The notes under the pieces are model-generated. The model saw only the letters and a list, made by a program, of their open reading frames with translations, was not told where the DNA came from and did not search any database. A program made the translations under genes and the position numbers. A DNA stretch of 51,679 bases from Paenibacillus oleatilyticus. Lineage in GTDB: Bacteria; Bacillota; Bacilli; Paenibacillales; NBRC-103111. Positions within the stretch are counted from its first letter, which is position 1; each line of letters opens with the position of its first letter. Below, piece after piece: positions 16,516 to 25,381 of this stretch. The DNA lies in the NCBI RefSeq assembly GCF_018998565.1, contig NZ_JAHNZO010000044.1:1-51679 (forward strand), in the 5' to 3' direction.

Positions 16516-17067
16516 TCAGTTGTTGGCATCGGAAACCGACCGCCCCGGGTAAAACATGTTTTGGTTGTCTATAGGATTCTCTTTCGCCGTTATCGTCTGC
16601 GGCCGCAAGCGATATACAGATACGGCCTGATGGTCAAGGGAGGAACGGTATTTCTCGACATGCACTTTCGATAACGGCCGGTCGTAAAAGCCCGGTACAT
16701 ATTTGTTCAGAAATTGTTGAAGAACCTCTGTCGAATCGTCCGGTTGGTCCACTTTTTCCACGTTTCCAAACAGCATTACGCTCATGTAGGCAGTATCCGT
16801 TTTAGCCGGGACGGGAGCGGTCACGGTGCCATACTCTTCGAATACCGTAAAGCAAGCAAGATTATTTTGTTGTATGACGGAAATCTTTCTGCCACTACTT
16901 AGTCCGTGAAAGTAAATGCATTTATTCCACCAAACGTAATTCAATGGCACGACGTATGGCTGAACTCCATCTGCCAGACCCAATAAGCCAGATCGGGTTT
17001 TTGTCAAGAAAAGGTCTATCTTTTCCTGATCCTCGCAGTTTCTTTGTGCATGAATCATAGGTCTCAT
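16516..17067 (-). CDS. pyridoxamine 5'-phosphate oxidase-family flavin-binding protein
   Basis: About 183 residues with the split-barrel pattern of the PNPOx/NimA-like group: GLLGLADGVQPYVVPLNYVWW, KCIYFHGLSSGRKISVIQQN, ACFTVFEEYGTV, then YMSVMLFGNVEKV. These proteins bind FMN or F420; many are not true PNP oxidases. AGGAAG before ATG 17067 sets the start. It lies upstream of the MocR gene on the same strand, with its own candidate operator. A hairpin without a T run (16454-16479) follows the gene. The exact substrate is not predictable. Confidence 0.8.
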   Translation of the reverse strand: MRPMIHAQRNCEDQEKIDLFLTKTRSGLLGLADGVQPYVVPLNYVWWNKCIYFHGLSSGRKISVIQQNNLACFTVFEEYGTVTAPVPAKTDTAYMSVMLFGNVEKVDQPDDSTEVLQQFLNKYVPGFYDRPLSKVHVEKYRSSLDHQAVSVYRLRPQTITAKENPIDNQNMFYPGRSVSDANN

Positions 17068-17150
17068 ATTGAGCCGCTTCCTTTCTGTTTCCAAATGAAT
17101 ACGCGAATTTTGCTGCCATGATTTTATACTATCTTATTTTTGATGGTTTA

Positions 17151-17182
17151 CTATATCCAAAACAAGGCGATTTGAGCAGTCC
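17151..17182. promoter_or_regulatory. candidate MocR operator upstream of PNPOx-like gene
   Basis: TATATCCAAAA-N8-TTTGAGCAGTCCA, the same elements and spacing as at 14811-14842 with one change. On the minus strand TTGGAT here could serve as a -35 box with TAAGAT 18 bp downstream, so binding would overlap the promoter. Confidence 0.6.
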
Positions 17183-17233
17183 ATATTGGAACCTTTGTTC
17201 GTTAATAGGGCGATTTTGCTAATGATAATCCCG

Positions 17234-18175
17234 TCACGCTCCGGAAATAAACGGAGAGCTGGCATTAAACCGCTCTTCCAGCACATCCCAATGGGGAGTG
17301 GGGACGTTGGACCGTTCTTTCCAATCGCGAAACACGCGGTTTAAAGCGGCGATTTCGTAGGGGGAACCATCGACCAGCCGGCTGGCCGGCAGCATATGAT
17401 ATATTTTTAGAAGCAGCCGCAGTAGCGTTGGGTGTTTACGAATCAATGAAGCTTGAACGGCCGGTGTTAAGGGATAACCCTGGGCTTCCAGCACGCGGAA
17501 GCCTTCGTCCATGGCCGCAATCATTTGCCGCAGCAGCTTATCGTCCCTGGCGATTTTTGTCATTTGGCGCTCATGAATAATCGTTGCAAAGCCCAGCGCT
17601 ACAATGGGCACAATATGGTTCTTCAGCCAAGCGTCTATATTTTCGTGATAGACAAGTTTGTATTTGGTTTTCGCAAACGCTTGATCAATCGCGGCCTGAA
17701 AGGGAATCGGACCATCCAAACCGCCGAGCACCATCTGCACGCCTCCGCGGATACAGACGGTCCGCCCGTTTTCTCTGCTTCCGGCGCTAATTTGGAACCC
17801 GAAGGCGATATTTTTGTGCGTATCGCTATGCTCCTCCAGGTAATTTTGCATATCATGGGCATCCGTATTATTACCCACCAGAACGATATTGCTGCTCCGA
17901 TTGTTGGCCAGGATAGGCAGTACCGCCGGGAAATCCGTATATTTCATGACGACAAAGATGAGATCGTAGATATCGCCCGCTTCCAGCGTCCGGATGACGT
18001 GAACCGGATCCACCGTCGTTTTTCGCTGAAAATAATGGCGGATGACAAGCCCATCCTTCTCCAGCTCCTCCGCCCGTTTTCCTCTGGCCAATACGGTCAC
18101 ATCATTGCCCCCGCGCACAAGAACATGGGCCAAATAACTTCCTATAACTCCTGCTCCATAAACCAATACTCTCAT
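17234..18175 (-). CDS. ketopantoate reductase-family oxidoreductase (ApbA/PanE-like)
   Basis: About 313 residues. The N-terminal Rossmann motif VLVYGAGVIGSYLAHVL and the VLARGKRAEEL NADP-type loop are followed by the conserved NDTDAH-like VGNNTDAHDMQNYL segment and a C-terminal helical domain. The family reduces 2-dehydropantoate, but divergent members near TetR regulators often act on other 2-keto acids. GAGGATA before ATG 18175 sets the start. It diverges from a TetR gene, the usual layout of regulator and target. No other pantothenate genes are nearby. Confidence 0.8.
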   Translation of the reverse strand: MRVLVYGAGVIGSYLAHVLVRGGNDVTVLARGKRAEELEKDGLVIRHYFQRKTTVDPVHVIRTLEAGDIYDLIFVVMKYTDFPAVLPILANNRSSNIVLVGNNTDAHDMQNYLEEHSDTHKNIAFGFQISAGSRENGRTVCIRGGVQMVLGGLDGPIPFQAAIDQAFAKTKYKLVYHENIDAWLKNHIVPIVALGFATIIHERQMTKIARDDKLLRQMIAAMDEGFRVLEAQGYPLTPAVQASLIRKHPTLLRLLLKIYHMLPASRLVDGSPYEIAALNRVFRDWKERSNVPTPHWDVLEERFNASSPFISGA

Positions 18176-18249
18176 GCTGTTATCCTCGCTTTCATATTTA
18201 ATGAACATTTGTTGTATAATTGACGTTTGTTGATTACAATTACGATAGC

Positions 18250-18268
18250 ATCCGGTGAAACACCGGAT
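18250..18268. promoter_or_regulatory. perfect 8-bp-arm palindrome between divergent genes
   Basis: ATCCGGTG-AAA-CACCGGAT lies between the reductase gene and the tetR gene. Either an operator or a leader hairpin of the TetR transcript. Confidence 0.4.
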
Positions 18269-18288
18269 CAATCGGTAATATTTTTGAT

Positions 18289-18308
18289 TTTGTTGAGTAT
18301 TCAACAAA
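18289..18308. promoter_or_regulatory. candidate TetR operator
   Basis: TTTGTTGA-GTAT-TCAACAAA is a palindrome with 8-bp arms, 40 bp before the TetR start. Size and location suit a TetR-dimer site. Confidence 0.5.
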
Positions 18309-18349
18309 TGCGCTCGGATTGTCTAAAAAAGGAGCAGAGAGAAAGAGTT

Positions 18350-18910
18350 ATGGACAGACGAATTCTAAAAACGAGGCAGGCGATCATGGAAGCTTTTGTC
18401 GGGCTGATGGAGGAGAAAAGCTTTGAGAAGATCACGATTCATGCAATCGCGGACCGGGCGAATGTAAACCGGGGGACCGTCTATTTGCACTTTACGGATA
18501 AGTACGATCTGCTGGACCAGTGCATCGAGACGTACTTGCAGTTATTGTATGAAAGCTGCATGCCTGACGGGGATCCAAGCAAGGTGGCTGCAAAAGCTTT
18601 ACTGCTTCGCACGTTCGAATTTTTGGAGCGCCACGCCTCCATCTACTCCACGCTCATGACGAGCAAGGGGATACCCGCCTTCCGCAAGCGGATGATCGCG
18701 ATGATGGAACGGGGCATCGAGGAGCATATCAAAAGCTGCGGCATCAGCCCGGGCATAAACCGGGAAATCGTCGTCCAATTTCTGGCCGCCGCGGTCTCCG
18801 GTCTGGTGGAATGGTGGATTGTTCAATCGATGCCTTACACTCCAAAGGAAATGGTGGAACAATTGATGCTGATCCTGGAGCGGAATTTGATCCTGCCGAA
18901 GCAGCCTTGA
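18350..18910 (+). CDS. TetR/AcrR-family transcriptional regulator
   Basis: A 186-residue regulator. The N-terminal HTH reads RRILKTRQAIMEAFVGLMEEKSFEKITIHAIADRA and then NVNRGTVYLHFTDKYDLLD, the classical TetR pattern; the C-terminal domain is the YsiA/DhaS-like type (FLERHASIYSTLMTSKGIPAF, VSGLVEWWI). ATG 18350 is preferred because the HTH begins right after it. It diverges from the ketopantoate-reductase-like gene, its most likely target along with itself. Confidence 0.88.
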   Translation: MDRRILKTRQAIMEAFVGLMEEKSFEKITIHAIADRANVNRGTVYLHFTDKYDLLDQCIETYLQLLYESCMPDGDPSKVAAKALLLRTFEFLERHASIYSTLMTSKGIPAFRKRMIAMMERGIEEHIKSCGISPGINREIVVQFLAAAVSGLVEWWIVQSMPYTPKEMVEQLMLILERNLILPKQP

Positions 18911-18977
18911 TGGGGATCATTTTATTGAATTTAATTTGAATTGAAACCCAATCTTTTTTTTGCATCGCAGAAAAAAT

Positions 18978-19018
18978 ATGATAACCGGTTGACATACGAT
19001 ATGACAACCGGTTATCAT
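18978..19018 (+). promoter_or_regulatory. promoter embedded in two LacI-type operators (O1, O2)
   Basis: TGATAACCGGTTGACA (18979-18994) and TGACAACCGGTTATCA (19002-19017) are each near-palindromes on AACCGGTT and together form an inverted repeat with 18-bp arms and one mismatch. The -35 TTGACA (18989-18994) is inside O1 and the -10 TATCAT (19013-19018) runs to the edge of O2, spaced 18 bp. Binding would occlude the promoter of the sugar-uptake operon. Confidence 0.75.
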
Positions 19019-19074
19019 AAATGTGAAACAAGGATGAATGCGCATTCAAAAATGATAGTCAGGGGGGAAAGATT

Positions 19075-20412
19075 TTGAAAATTACAAAGAGCATCACATT
19101 GGGAATTTGTTCTGCTTTACTGCTTTCTTCATTGGCGGCTTGCTCCAAAAACGATACTTCAAGCCCTTCGGCGGAAGCGACCAAACAGACCAAAGACGAT
19201 AAGATTACTTTCTTCAATACGTCAGCCGAAGTAAACAATGTATTTGAGGACCTGTTTAAAACGTATCATGAGCTGAATCCCAATGTGAGCATAGAATTGA
19301 TTCCGACGCCAATTGGCGGAGGACAGCTGGAAAAATTTCAATCGTTATTAGCTTCCGGCAACCCGGCCACGATCGCCAATCTTGACCCGGCAACCATTTT
19401 ACAATTTAAAGACAAGTTTGCGGACCTGGAGTCGGAGAAAGCGAAATACGAAAAGCTAACGAAGCAAGGGGCGGTTGACGGAGCTCTGCTGGACGGAAAA
19501 TTCCTTGGCGTTCCATGGACTGCCCAGGGATACGGCTTGCTATATAACAAAAGAGTTGTAGAGGAGGCGATCGGAGGGACCTTTGATCCGGCCTCTGTGA
19601 AAACCCGCAATGACTTGGAAGCGTTGTTTAAGAAAATTGAAGCCTCCGGCAAGGTTCCGGTGATGATTCACGGAGCGGATTGGTCCTTGGGCGCTCACTA
19701 TCTGGGATTGGCCTATTCATTGCAATCGAAAAACGTGGATGAGAACCGCAAATTCGTAGAGAGCCTGAAAAAGGGCGATGTCCAATTGGCGAACAATCCT
19801 CAATTTAGCGGATTGATGGATACTTTCGACTTGTTGAAGACATACAATGCGAGAAAAAATGACCCGCTTGTTGCAGACTACATGAAAGATAGCGGGGATT
19901 TCGCAAAAGGCAACACGGCCTTTTACTTTATGGGAGATTGGACTTGGGCGGTCATCGGAACGTTAGAAGGACGGGACAAAGAGTTTGGCATGATTCCGGT
20001 GCCGATTAGCAATAATCCGACGGACTACGGCAATACGCAAGTAGCTTACAGCGCACCGAAATTGTTGGCTGTTGATAAATCGGGGTCCACTCCCGAGCAG
20101 CAAAATGCCGCCAAAGCGTTCATCGAATGGATGGTGACAAGCGAGCAGGGGCAATCGGCGATCGTTAACAAAATGGGTCTCTCCATGCCTTACAAGGAGG
20201 TAAAGGTAAAGGGTACGAACGTGATATCCGATGCCGTAACCAAATATGTAGATCAAGGACAAGTTATTAATATCGGAGTGATCAACTATCTTCCGACAGA
20301 CTGGTGGTCGAAGACGGGAGCGTCTATGCAAAAATATTTGGTAGGAAAGATCGATCGCAAGGGACTCGCGGATGAAGTTCAAATGTATTGGAAATCATAT
20401 TCCGGGAAATAA
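19075..20412 (+). CDS. sugar ABC transporter substrate-binding lipoprotein 1
   Basis: A 445-residue family 1 (MalE/UgpB-like) extracellular solute-binding protein. The signal peptide ends in the lipobox LAAC. Conserved blocks include GVPWTAQGYGLLYNKRVVEEA, the FYFMGDWTWAVIG ligand-site region and IEWMVTSEQGQSAIV. A TTG start follows GGGGGAAAG. It heads the operon with both permease genes. A hairpin after the gene may raise its level over the permeases. A close paralogue lies at 29677-30999. Confidence 0.92.
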   Translation: MKITKSITLGICSALLLSSLAACSKNDTSSPSAEATKQTKDDKITFFNTSAEVNNVFEDLFKTYHELNPNVSIELIPTPIGGGQLEKFQSLLASGNPATIANLDPATILQFKDKFADLESEKAKYEKLTKQGAVDGALLDGKFLGVPWTAQGYGLLYNKRVVEEAIGGTFDPASVKTRNDLEALFKKIEASGKVPVMIHGADWSLGAHYLGLAYSLQSKNVDENRKFVESLKKGDVQLANNPQFSGLMDTFDLLKTYNARKNDPLVADYMKDSGDFAKGNTAFYFMGDWTWAVIGTLEGRDKEFGMIPVPISNNPTDYGNTQVAYSAPKLLAVDKSGSTPEQQNAAKAFIEWMVTSEQGQSAIVNKMGLSMPYKEVKVKGTNVISDAVTKYVDQGQVINIGVINYLPTDWWSKTGASMQKYLVGKIDRKGLADEVQMYWKSYSGK

Positions 20413-20435
20413 GGACTTGACTCGCTGAGAGGTAG

Positions 20436-20475
20436 AAGATGGGTGACTAGGCTCCGCCTTTGCTCCCCATCTTTT
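20436..20475 (+). terminator. intra-operon hairpin after binding-protein gene
   Basis: The arms AAGATGGG and CCCATCTT enclose a loop of about 22 nt and are followed by a short T run, between the binding-protein and permease genes. Probably a partial terminator or mRNA stabiliser. Confidence 0.5.
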
Positions 20476-20518
20476 ACTTAAAGGCATTTAAAATCCTGGT
20501 TGTAAAGGGTGCGGCATC

Positions 20519-21400
20519 ATGAAGAAAAACATATTTATAAGGAATGCAGGAATCTTTTTACTTTTCGGGGCTCCTTCCATTTTTGCGTTTGCTGCTGTTG
20601 TCTTGATCCCGTTTCTGGTTGGATTATATTTGACGTTTACGAATTGGGATGTGCGAATGACCAGCAGTTCATTCATTGGTTTGGCCAATTACTCCAAGGT
20701 GTTTCATGACAGCGTATTTCTCACCCAATTGTGGTTTACCGTCAAATATGCTTTATGTACCGTCTTGATCTCCAACATCGTGGCTTTCTTCATTGCGCTG
20801 GCGTTAACTAGAGGAGTGAAAGGGGAGAAATGGCTTCGAACGGGATTTTTTACACCGAATTTGATCGGTGGAATCGTACTGGGGTATTTATGGCAGACTC
20901 TATTCTCGCAAGTATTGCCGTATCTGGGCAATAAATATGGATGGGCCTTGTTTCAATCGTCTTGGTTAACCGATACGGATACCGCCTTTTGGGCGCTTGT
21001 CATTGCAACGGCTTGGCAATTGGTCGGTTATCTTATGCTCATTTATATAGCCGGCTTCTCGGGCGTTCCTAATGACGTATTGGAAGCCGCCAGTATGGAT
21101 GGAGCGAACAACGCTACGATACTTCGCAGAATCATTTTGCCGCTTTCGATTCCCGCAATCGTCATAAGCATATTCATTTCCATTTCGCGGTCATTTTTAG
21201 CTTATGATATAAATCTGGCTTTAACCAAAGGCGGACCGTTCCATTCGACCGAGATGGCCTCGTACCATATCGTTCAAAAAGCGTTTCTGTCTAATCAATT
21301 CGGAACGGGTCAGGCCGAAGCGGTTGTCTTGTTTGCCGTGATAGCCTTGCTTGCGCTTACTCAATCCTACCTGCTGAAGAAACTGGAGGTCGAATCATGA
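20519..21400 (+). CDS. sugar ABC transporter permease (MalF/UgpA type)
   Basis: A 293-residue permease with six membrane spans. The EAA loop reads EAASMDGANNATILRRIILPLSIPA, the motif that docks on the ATPase. It overlaps the next permease gene by 4 bp (ATGA). No ATPase gene exists in the locus, so a shared MsmX/MsmK-type ATPase is expected, as is common in Firmicutes carbohydrate importers of this family. Confidence 0.92.
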   Translation: MKKNIFIRNAGIFLLFGAPSIFAFAAVVLIPFLVGLYLTFTNWDVRMTSSSFIGLANYSKVFHDSVFLTQLWFTVKYALCTVLISNIVAFFIALALTRGVKGEKWLRTGFFTPNLIGGIVLGYLWQTLFSQVLPYLGNKYGWALFQSSWLTDTDTAFWALVIATAWQLVGYLMLIYIAGFSGVPNDVLEAASMDGANNATILRRIILPLSIPAIVISIFISISRSFLAYDINLALTKGGPFHSTEMASYHIVQKAFLSNQFGTGQAEAVVLFAVIALLALTQSYLLKKLEVES

Positions 21401-22224
21401 TGCGAGCTCGGCAATCAACCTCACAAATCAAATCAGCATTGCTGTATATTCTTTTATTCGTATTTTTAACTCCCTTCTTATTGGTCGTCATGAATTCTTT
21501 CAAAAAAACGCAGCAGTTTGTGGAAAATCCTTTGTCTCCCCCTAAAGCCCTGCTTTTCGGAAACTATATCAGCGCGTATAAAAGTATGGACTTTATGCAA
21601 GGATTTCTGAATTCTTTCGTTATTACGGCGGTTGCCGTTTTCATCATTCTTATTTTCTCGTCGATGACAGGTTATTTGTTCGTTCGCTTCAAATGGAAGC
21701 TAAACGCCATACTATTCTTTATCATGCTGGCATCCATGGCGCTTCCGTTCCAGGTCATCATGATCCCGCTGGTCATGTTGTACGGAAAGCTGGACCTGTT
21801 GAATATGAAAGCAACTTTGCTGTTTATGTATCTCGGGTTTGGGGTGCCGTTTGGCGTATTTACGTTCCACGGGTTCATCAAAGGGATTCCTTATGAATTG
21901 GAAGAATCGGCTTTTATTGATGGGAGCTCAAGGCTGCGAACGTTTTTCCAGATTATTTTGCCGCTGCTGAGACCGGTTTTCGTAACGCTAATCGTATTGG
22001 ATGTGCTCTGGATTTGGAACGATTATTTGTTGCCCAGCCTGGTTTTGCTGTCGCCGGAACAGAGAACGCTGCCTCTCTCTACGTTTTCTTTTTTCTCGTC
22101 TTACTCCGTTGATTACGGTCCCTTGATGGCAGGATTGGTTATGACGATTATACCGGTGCTGATTCTATATCTTTTTCTTCAAAAACAGATTGTCAAAGGA
22201 ATTACGGAAGGGGCCCTGAAATAA
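21397..22224 (+). CDS. sugar ABC transporter permease (MalG/UgpE type)
   Basis: A 275-residue permease with six membrane spans. The EAA loop reads ELEESAFIDGSSRLRTFFQIILPLLRP, followed by DVLWIWNDYLLPSLVL as in MalG-type subunits. Translationally coupled to the upstream permease by the ATGA overlap. It forms the channel heterodimer serving both binding proteins of the locus (inference). Confidence 0.92.
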   Translation: MMRARQSTSQIKSALLYILLFVFLTPFLLVVMNSFKKTQQFVENPLSPPKALLFGNYISAYKSMDFMQGFLNSFVITAVAVFIILIFSSMTGYLFVRFKWKLNAILFFIMLASMALPFQVIMIPLVMLYGKLDLLNMKATLLFMYLGFGVPFGVFTFHGFIKGIPYELEESAFIDGSSRLRTFFQIILPLLRPVFVTLIVLDVLWIWNDYLLPSLVLLSPEQRTLPLSTFSFFSSYSVDYGPLMAGLVMTIIPVLILYLFLQKQIVKGITEGALK

Positions 22225-22302
22225 AATCCCCGTTCGCTTTCGAGGCTGAAAATGCGATGAAAAAAGTGTATAATTGCCTTAAAAAAGTTAAGGTGTGCAT
22301 CT

Positions 22303-23292
22303 ATGCCTAAAATCGAAGATGTAGCTGCGAAAGCAGGGGTTTCGGTAACGACGGTCTCCCGCGTGCTCAATAACCGGGGATATATCAGTCAAGCAACACG
22401 GGATAAGGTAGCTCAGGCAATGAAGGAGCTAAATTATCAGCCGAATGAAATGGCTCGTTCCCTGTTTAGAAAAAAATCGAATATGATCGGTCTGATTATT
22501 CCTACAGTATCTCATCCTTTTTTTAGCGAGCTGGTTTATCATCTTGAGTATTATGCCGATCAAAAAGGGTATAAAGTGCTGCTATGCAATTCCAATCGCG
22601 ATATTTCGAAAGAACGCAAGTATATCGACATGTTGAAAAAGAATCAAGTGGACGCAATCGTTATGGGAAGCAATGTGCAGGACGTCAAGCATTATCTCAA
22701 TTTAAATTTGCCGATCATCTCATTTGATCGTACGGTTGCCAATAATATTCCCATCGTTACTTCCGATAATTATACGGGAGGCAGACTCGCATCCCGATTA
22801 TTGGTCGACAAGGGCTGCCGCAAGCTGGCGCATATTTCTGGCGGAGTAGGCGGGCCGAATCACGCCGCATTGCTGGCGAGCAAGAGATTTCAAGGATTTA
22901 GGGACGAGCTTCCGGATACCGGAATCGAACATGTTAGCTTGGAGCTGGAGATTGCCGGTTTAGGCGATAAACGAAACGTGGATGAGCTTGTGCGATTTTT
23001 TCAAGAGCATCCGGATGCGGACGGAGTATTTGCCACCAGCGACGTCCTGGCTGCCTTGGTCATTCAAGCTTGTCATCAATTAAAGAAAACAATCCCGCAA
23101 GAAATGAAAATTATCGGGTATGACGACGTGGGAATCGCATCCTTGGTATGGCCCCGCCTGACATCCATAAGGCAGCCTATTCGGGAAATGAGCGAATGCG
23201 CCGTTGAATTGATTGTAAAGCTGCTCCAAGGGGAAGAGGTCTCTATGATAAATTCGTTTCCGGTCACGCTTATACAGCGGGATACGACATGA
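22303..23292 (+). CDS. LacI-family regulator 1 of the sugar locus
   Basis: A 329-residue LacI/GalR protein. The HTH reads IEDVAAKAGVSVTTVSRVLNN, the hinge helix follows in NYQPNEMARSL, and a periplasmic-binding-protein-like sensor domain follows (GLIIPTVSHPFFSELV to IIGYDDVGIASLVWP). A TATAAT at 22269-22274 and an inverted repeat CCTTAA-N5-TTAAGG just upstream suggest a separate promoter. The sequence is highly similar to the regulator at 24336 throughout the HTH and sensor domain, so the two arose by duplication. AACCGGTT palindromes nearby are likely targets. Confidence 0.9.
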   Translation: MPKIEDVAAKAGVSVTTVSRVLNNRGYISQATRDKVAQAMKELNYQPNEMARSLFRKKSNMIGLIIPTVSHPFFSELVYHLEYYADQKGYKVLLCNSNRDISKERKYIDMLKKNQVDAIVMGSNVQDVKHYLNLNLPIISFDRTVANNIPIVTSDNYTGGRLASRLLVDKGCRKLAHISGGVGGPNHAALLASKRFQGFRDELPDTGIEHVSLELEIAGLGDKRNVDELVRFFQEHPDADGVFATSDVLAALVIQACHQLKKTIPQEMKIIGYDDVGIASLVWPRLTSIRQPIREMSECAVELIVKLLQGEEVSMINSFPVTLIQRDTT

Positions 23293-23378
23293 ATACTCGC
23301 ATGGGAATTTGACGAGGGATGAACAAAATAGCGGACGCGTGGCTTCGGGACAGAAGCCGGCATCCGGTTGCGCCCTTG

Positions 23379-23396
23379 GTGTCAACCGGTTGACAC
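23379..23396 (+). promoter_or_regulatory. LacI-type operator O3 of the second sugar operon
   Basis: GTGTCAACCGGTTGACAC is a perfect 18-bp palindrome with the same AACCGGTT core as O1 and O2. It again contains a TTGACA (-35-like) sequence, about 65 bp before the deacetylase gene. No clear -10 box follows at 17-18 bp. Confidence 0.75.
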
Positions 23397-23460
23397 ATCA
23401 TTGCGTCATTACTGTCCCAAAATCAATCTTAAAATCGAGGATCGAAATGGGGAGTGAACC

Positions 23461-24288
23461 GTGCTTCGGGAATCGAATGAAAGGGAGCCCGCAATCCGGC
23501 TCATAACCAGGGCGGACGATTGCGGCAGCTCTCATTCGGCCAATGTAGGCATCGCAGAGTCTTTAAAAGCCGGATTTATAAAAAATGTCTCTTTTATGGC
23601 TCCTTGCCGCTTTATAGAAGAAGCCGCAGAAATGCTGATCGGACATGAAGATGTTTGTTTTGGTTTGCATGCGACTTTGAACGCGGAATGGGATCAAGTA
23701 AAGTGGGGGCCCGTTCTGCCGATTTCACAAGTCTCTACCTTAGTCGACGAGAACGGAATGTTTACGCCTTCTCCGCAAGTATTTGAGACGCAAAAGCCTG
23801 ATTTGGACGAAGTCATGCTGGAAATTCAGGCGCAGCTGGACAAGCTTAGACGGCTGGGGTTCCGAATCTCCTACGTCGATACACACATGTTTCCGGAATA
23901 CCATGTGCCCGGTATGGAAGAGCGAATGACGGAATGGGCGGATAAAGAAGGATTGTTATACTGGAACCGTTTCTGCTCATCTTTACGACGGGTAGAAGAA
24001 ACGGATCATCTTATTGATGATATCGTTTCGCGCCTTAAAGCCGCTGATAAGGGACAATATTTATATGTCGGTCATCCGGCGATCGATACCTGCGAAATGA
24101 GAATGCTGGGGAATAAACACATTTCCGGGGATGAGCTTGCCGCCGGCAGAGTGTTGGAGGCGAGGCTTTTCACCGATCCGCGAATCCTGCAGCTATGCAA
24201 GGAGAAAGGAATCGTTCCCATTCGATACGACGAAGCGTCCGTGATCACGGAGAGGCTGCCCCCGCTTGATGAATGGTTTTTCTTGTGA
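23461..24288 (+). CDS. ChbG/HpnK (YdjC) family carbohydrate deacetylase
   Basis: A 275-residue protein with the YdjC motifs: metal-binding RADDCGSSHSANVGIAES near the N-terminus, CFGLHATLN (metal His) and YVDTHMFPEYHVPG (His pair). Characterised members remove N-acetyl groups from chitobiose-type or hopanoid-linked sugars. A GTG start follows GGGGAG. It is the first gene of the second operon behind operator O3. In a locus without amino-sugar genes its substrate is unclear; a deacylated glycoside is a possibility. Confidence 0.85.
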   Translation: MLRESNEREPAIRLITRADDCGSSHSANVGIAESLKAGFIKNVSFMAPCRFIEEAAEMLIGHEDVCFGLHATLNAEWDQVKWGPVLPISQVSTLVDENGMFTPSPQVFETQKPDLDEVMLEIQAQLDKLRRLGFRISYVDTHMFPEYHVPGMEERMTEWADKEGLLYWNRFCSSLRRVEETDHLIDDIVSRLKAADKGQYLYVGHPAIDTCEMRMLGNKHISGDELAAGRVLEARLFTDPRILQLCKEKGIVPIRYDEASVITERLPPLDEWFFL

Positions 24289-24335
24289 CAGCTCAAATCC
24301 AAAACGGCGGCTGTCTGATACAAGGAGGAGCTTTG

Positions 24336-25310
24336 ATGGCCGTTACGATAAAAGATATCGCAGAAAAAGTAGGGGTTTCGGTTACGACAATTTCCCGGGT
24401 GTTAAACAACCGGGGATATTTAAGCGACGACCTGAAGAAAAAAGTGCACGAAGCCATGGAAGAGATGAACTACCAGCCTAACGAGCTGGCGCGTTCATTA
24501 TCACGTAAAAAATCGAATGTTATTGGTCTCATTATTCCGGACATCTCCCATCCGTTTTTTGGGCAAATCACAAAGCATATCGAATATTACGCCTACAAGC
24601 ACGGCTATAAGCTGATGCTCTGCAACTCTTTGCTAAATAAAAAAAAGGAGAAGGAGTATATCGATTTGCTGAGAGCCAGCCAAGTGGATGGAATTATTAT
24701 GGGCAGTCACACGATGAGTGTGAAAGAATATACGTCGATCAAGCTTCCGCTGGTGACCCTGGATCGTCAAATTTCCAAGTCCATTCCATGTATTTCATCA
24801 GACAATTATAGCGGAGGAGTGCTGGCCACCAAACTGCTTCTTCGCAAAAAGTGCAGAAAAATCGCTTATTTAAGCGGAAACTTGCGGCTGAATCTATTGG
24901 CCAAACAGCGGCATGACGCATTCATTGAACAAGTGAGCGGCAAAGATGTCGGTTTTGTGGTTAAACAAACGGATTTGAACGGTTTTAAATATAAGGAATA
25001 CGAAAATTTGGTTCGTGCATTATTTGAAGAACATCCCGATATTGACGGCGTATTTGCAAGCAGCGATATTCTGGCGCTGCAGGTCATCAAGGAATGCCGG
25101 AGACGCGGCAAGGCCGTACCCGAGCATGTGAAAGTCGTAGGCTATGACGGAATTCAAATTGGCGGTACGGACGATTTGTCGACGGTAGAGCAGCCGGTCA
25201 AGAAGATGGGGGAATTGGCGGTCAAATACCTGCTTCGGCAAATTGCGGGCGAAGATATACCTCTGGAAACGATTCTTCCGGTTAAATTGTTGGAAAAGGG
25301 AACGACATAG
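24336..25310 (+). CDS. LacI-family regulator 2 of the sugar locus
   Basis: A 324-residue LacI/GalR protein. HTH IKDIAEKVGVSVTTISRVLNN, hinge NYQPNELARSLSRKKSN, sensor domain GLIIPDISHPFFGQITKHIEYY to VVGYDGIQIGGTDDL. AAGGAGGAG fixes ATG 24336. The recognition helices of this protein and regulator 1 are nearly the same, so both probably bind the AACCGGTT operators while sensing different ligands. It lies within the operon it may control. Confidence 0.9.
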   Translation: MAVTIKDIAEKVGVSVTTISRVLNNRGYLSDDLKKKVHEAMEEMNYQPNELARSLSRKKSNVIGLIIPDISHPFFGQITKHIEYYAYKHGYKLMLCNSLLNKKKEKEYIDLLRASQVDGIIMGSHTMSVKEYTSIKLPLVTLDRQISKSIPCISSDNYSGGVLATKLLLRKKCRKIAYLSGNLRLNLLAKQRHDAFIEQVSGKDVGFVVKQTDLNGFKYKEYENLVRALFEEHPDIDGVFASSDILALQVIKECRRRGKAVPEHVKVVGYDGIQIGGTDDLSTVEQPVKKMGELAVKYLLRQIAGEDIPLETILPVKLLEKGTT

Positions 25311-25381
25311 GTTCTTTTCTGAAAGAAGTGGACTCGGTGTTTCCCGCAATTAAATTAACGTAGCCGCAGGAGGAAGTTAAT

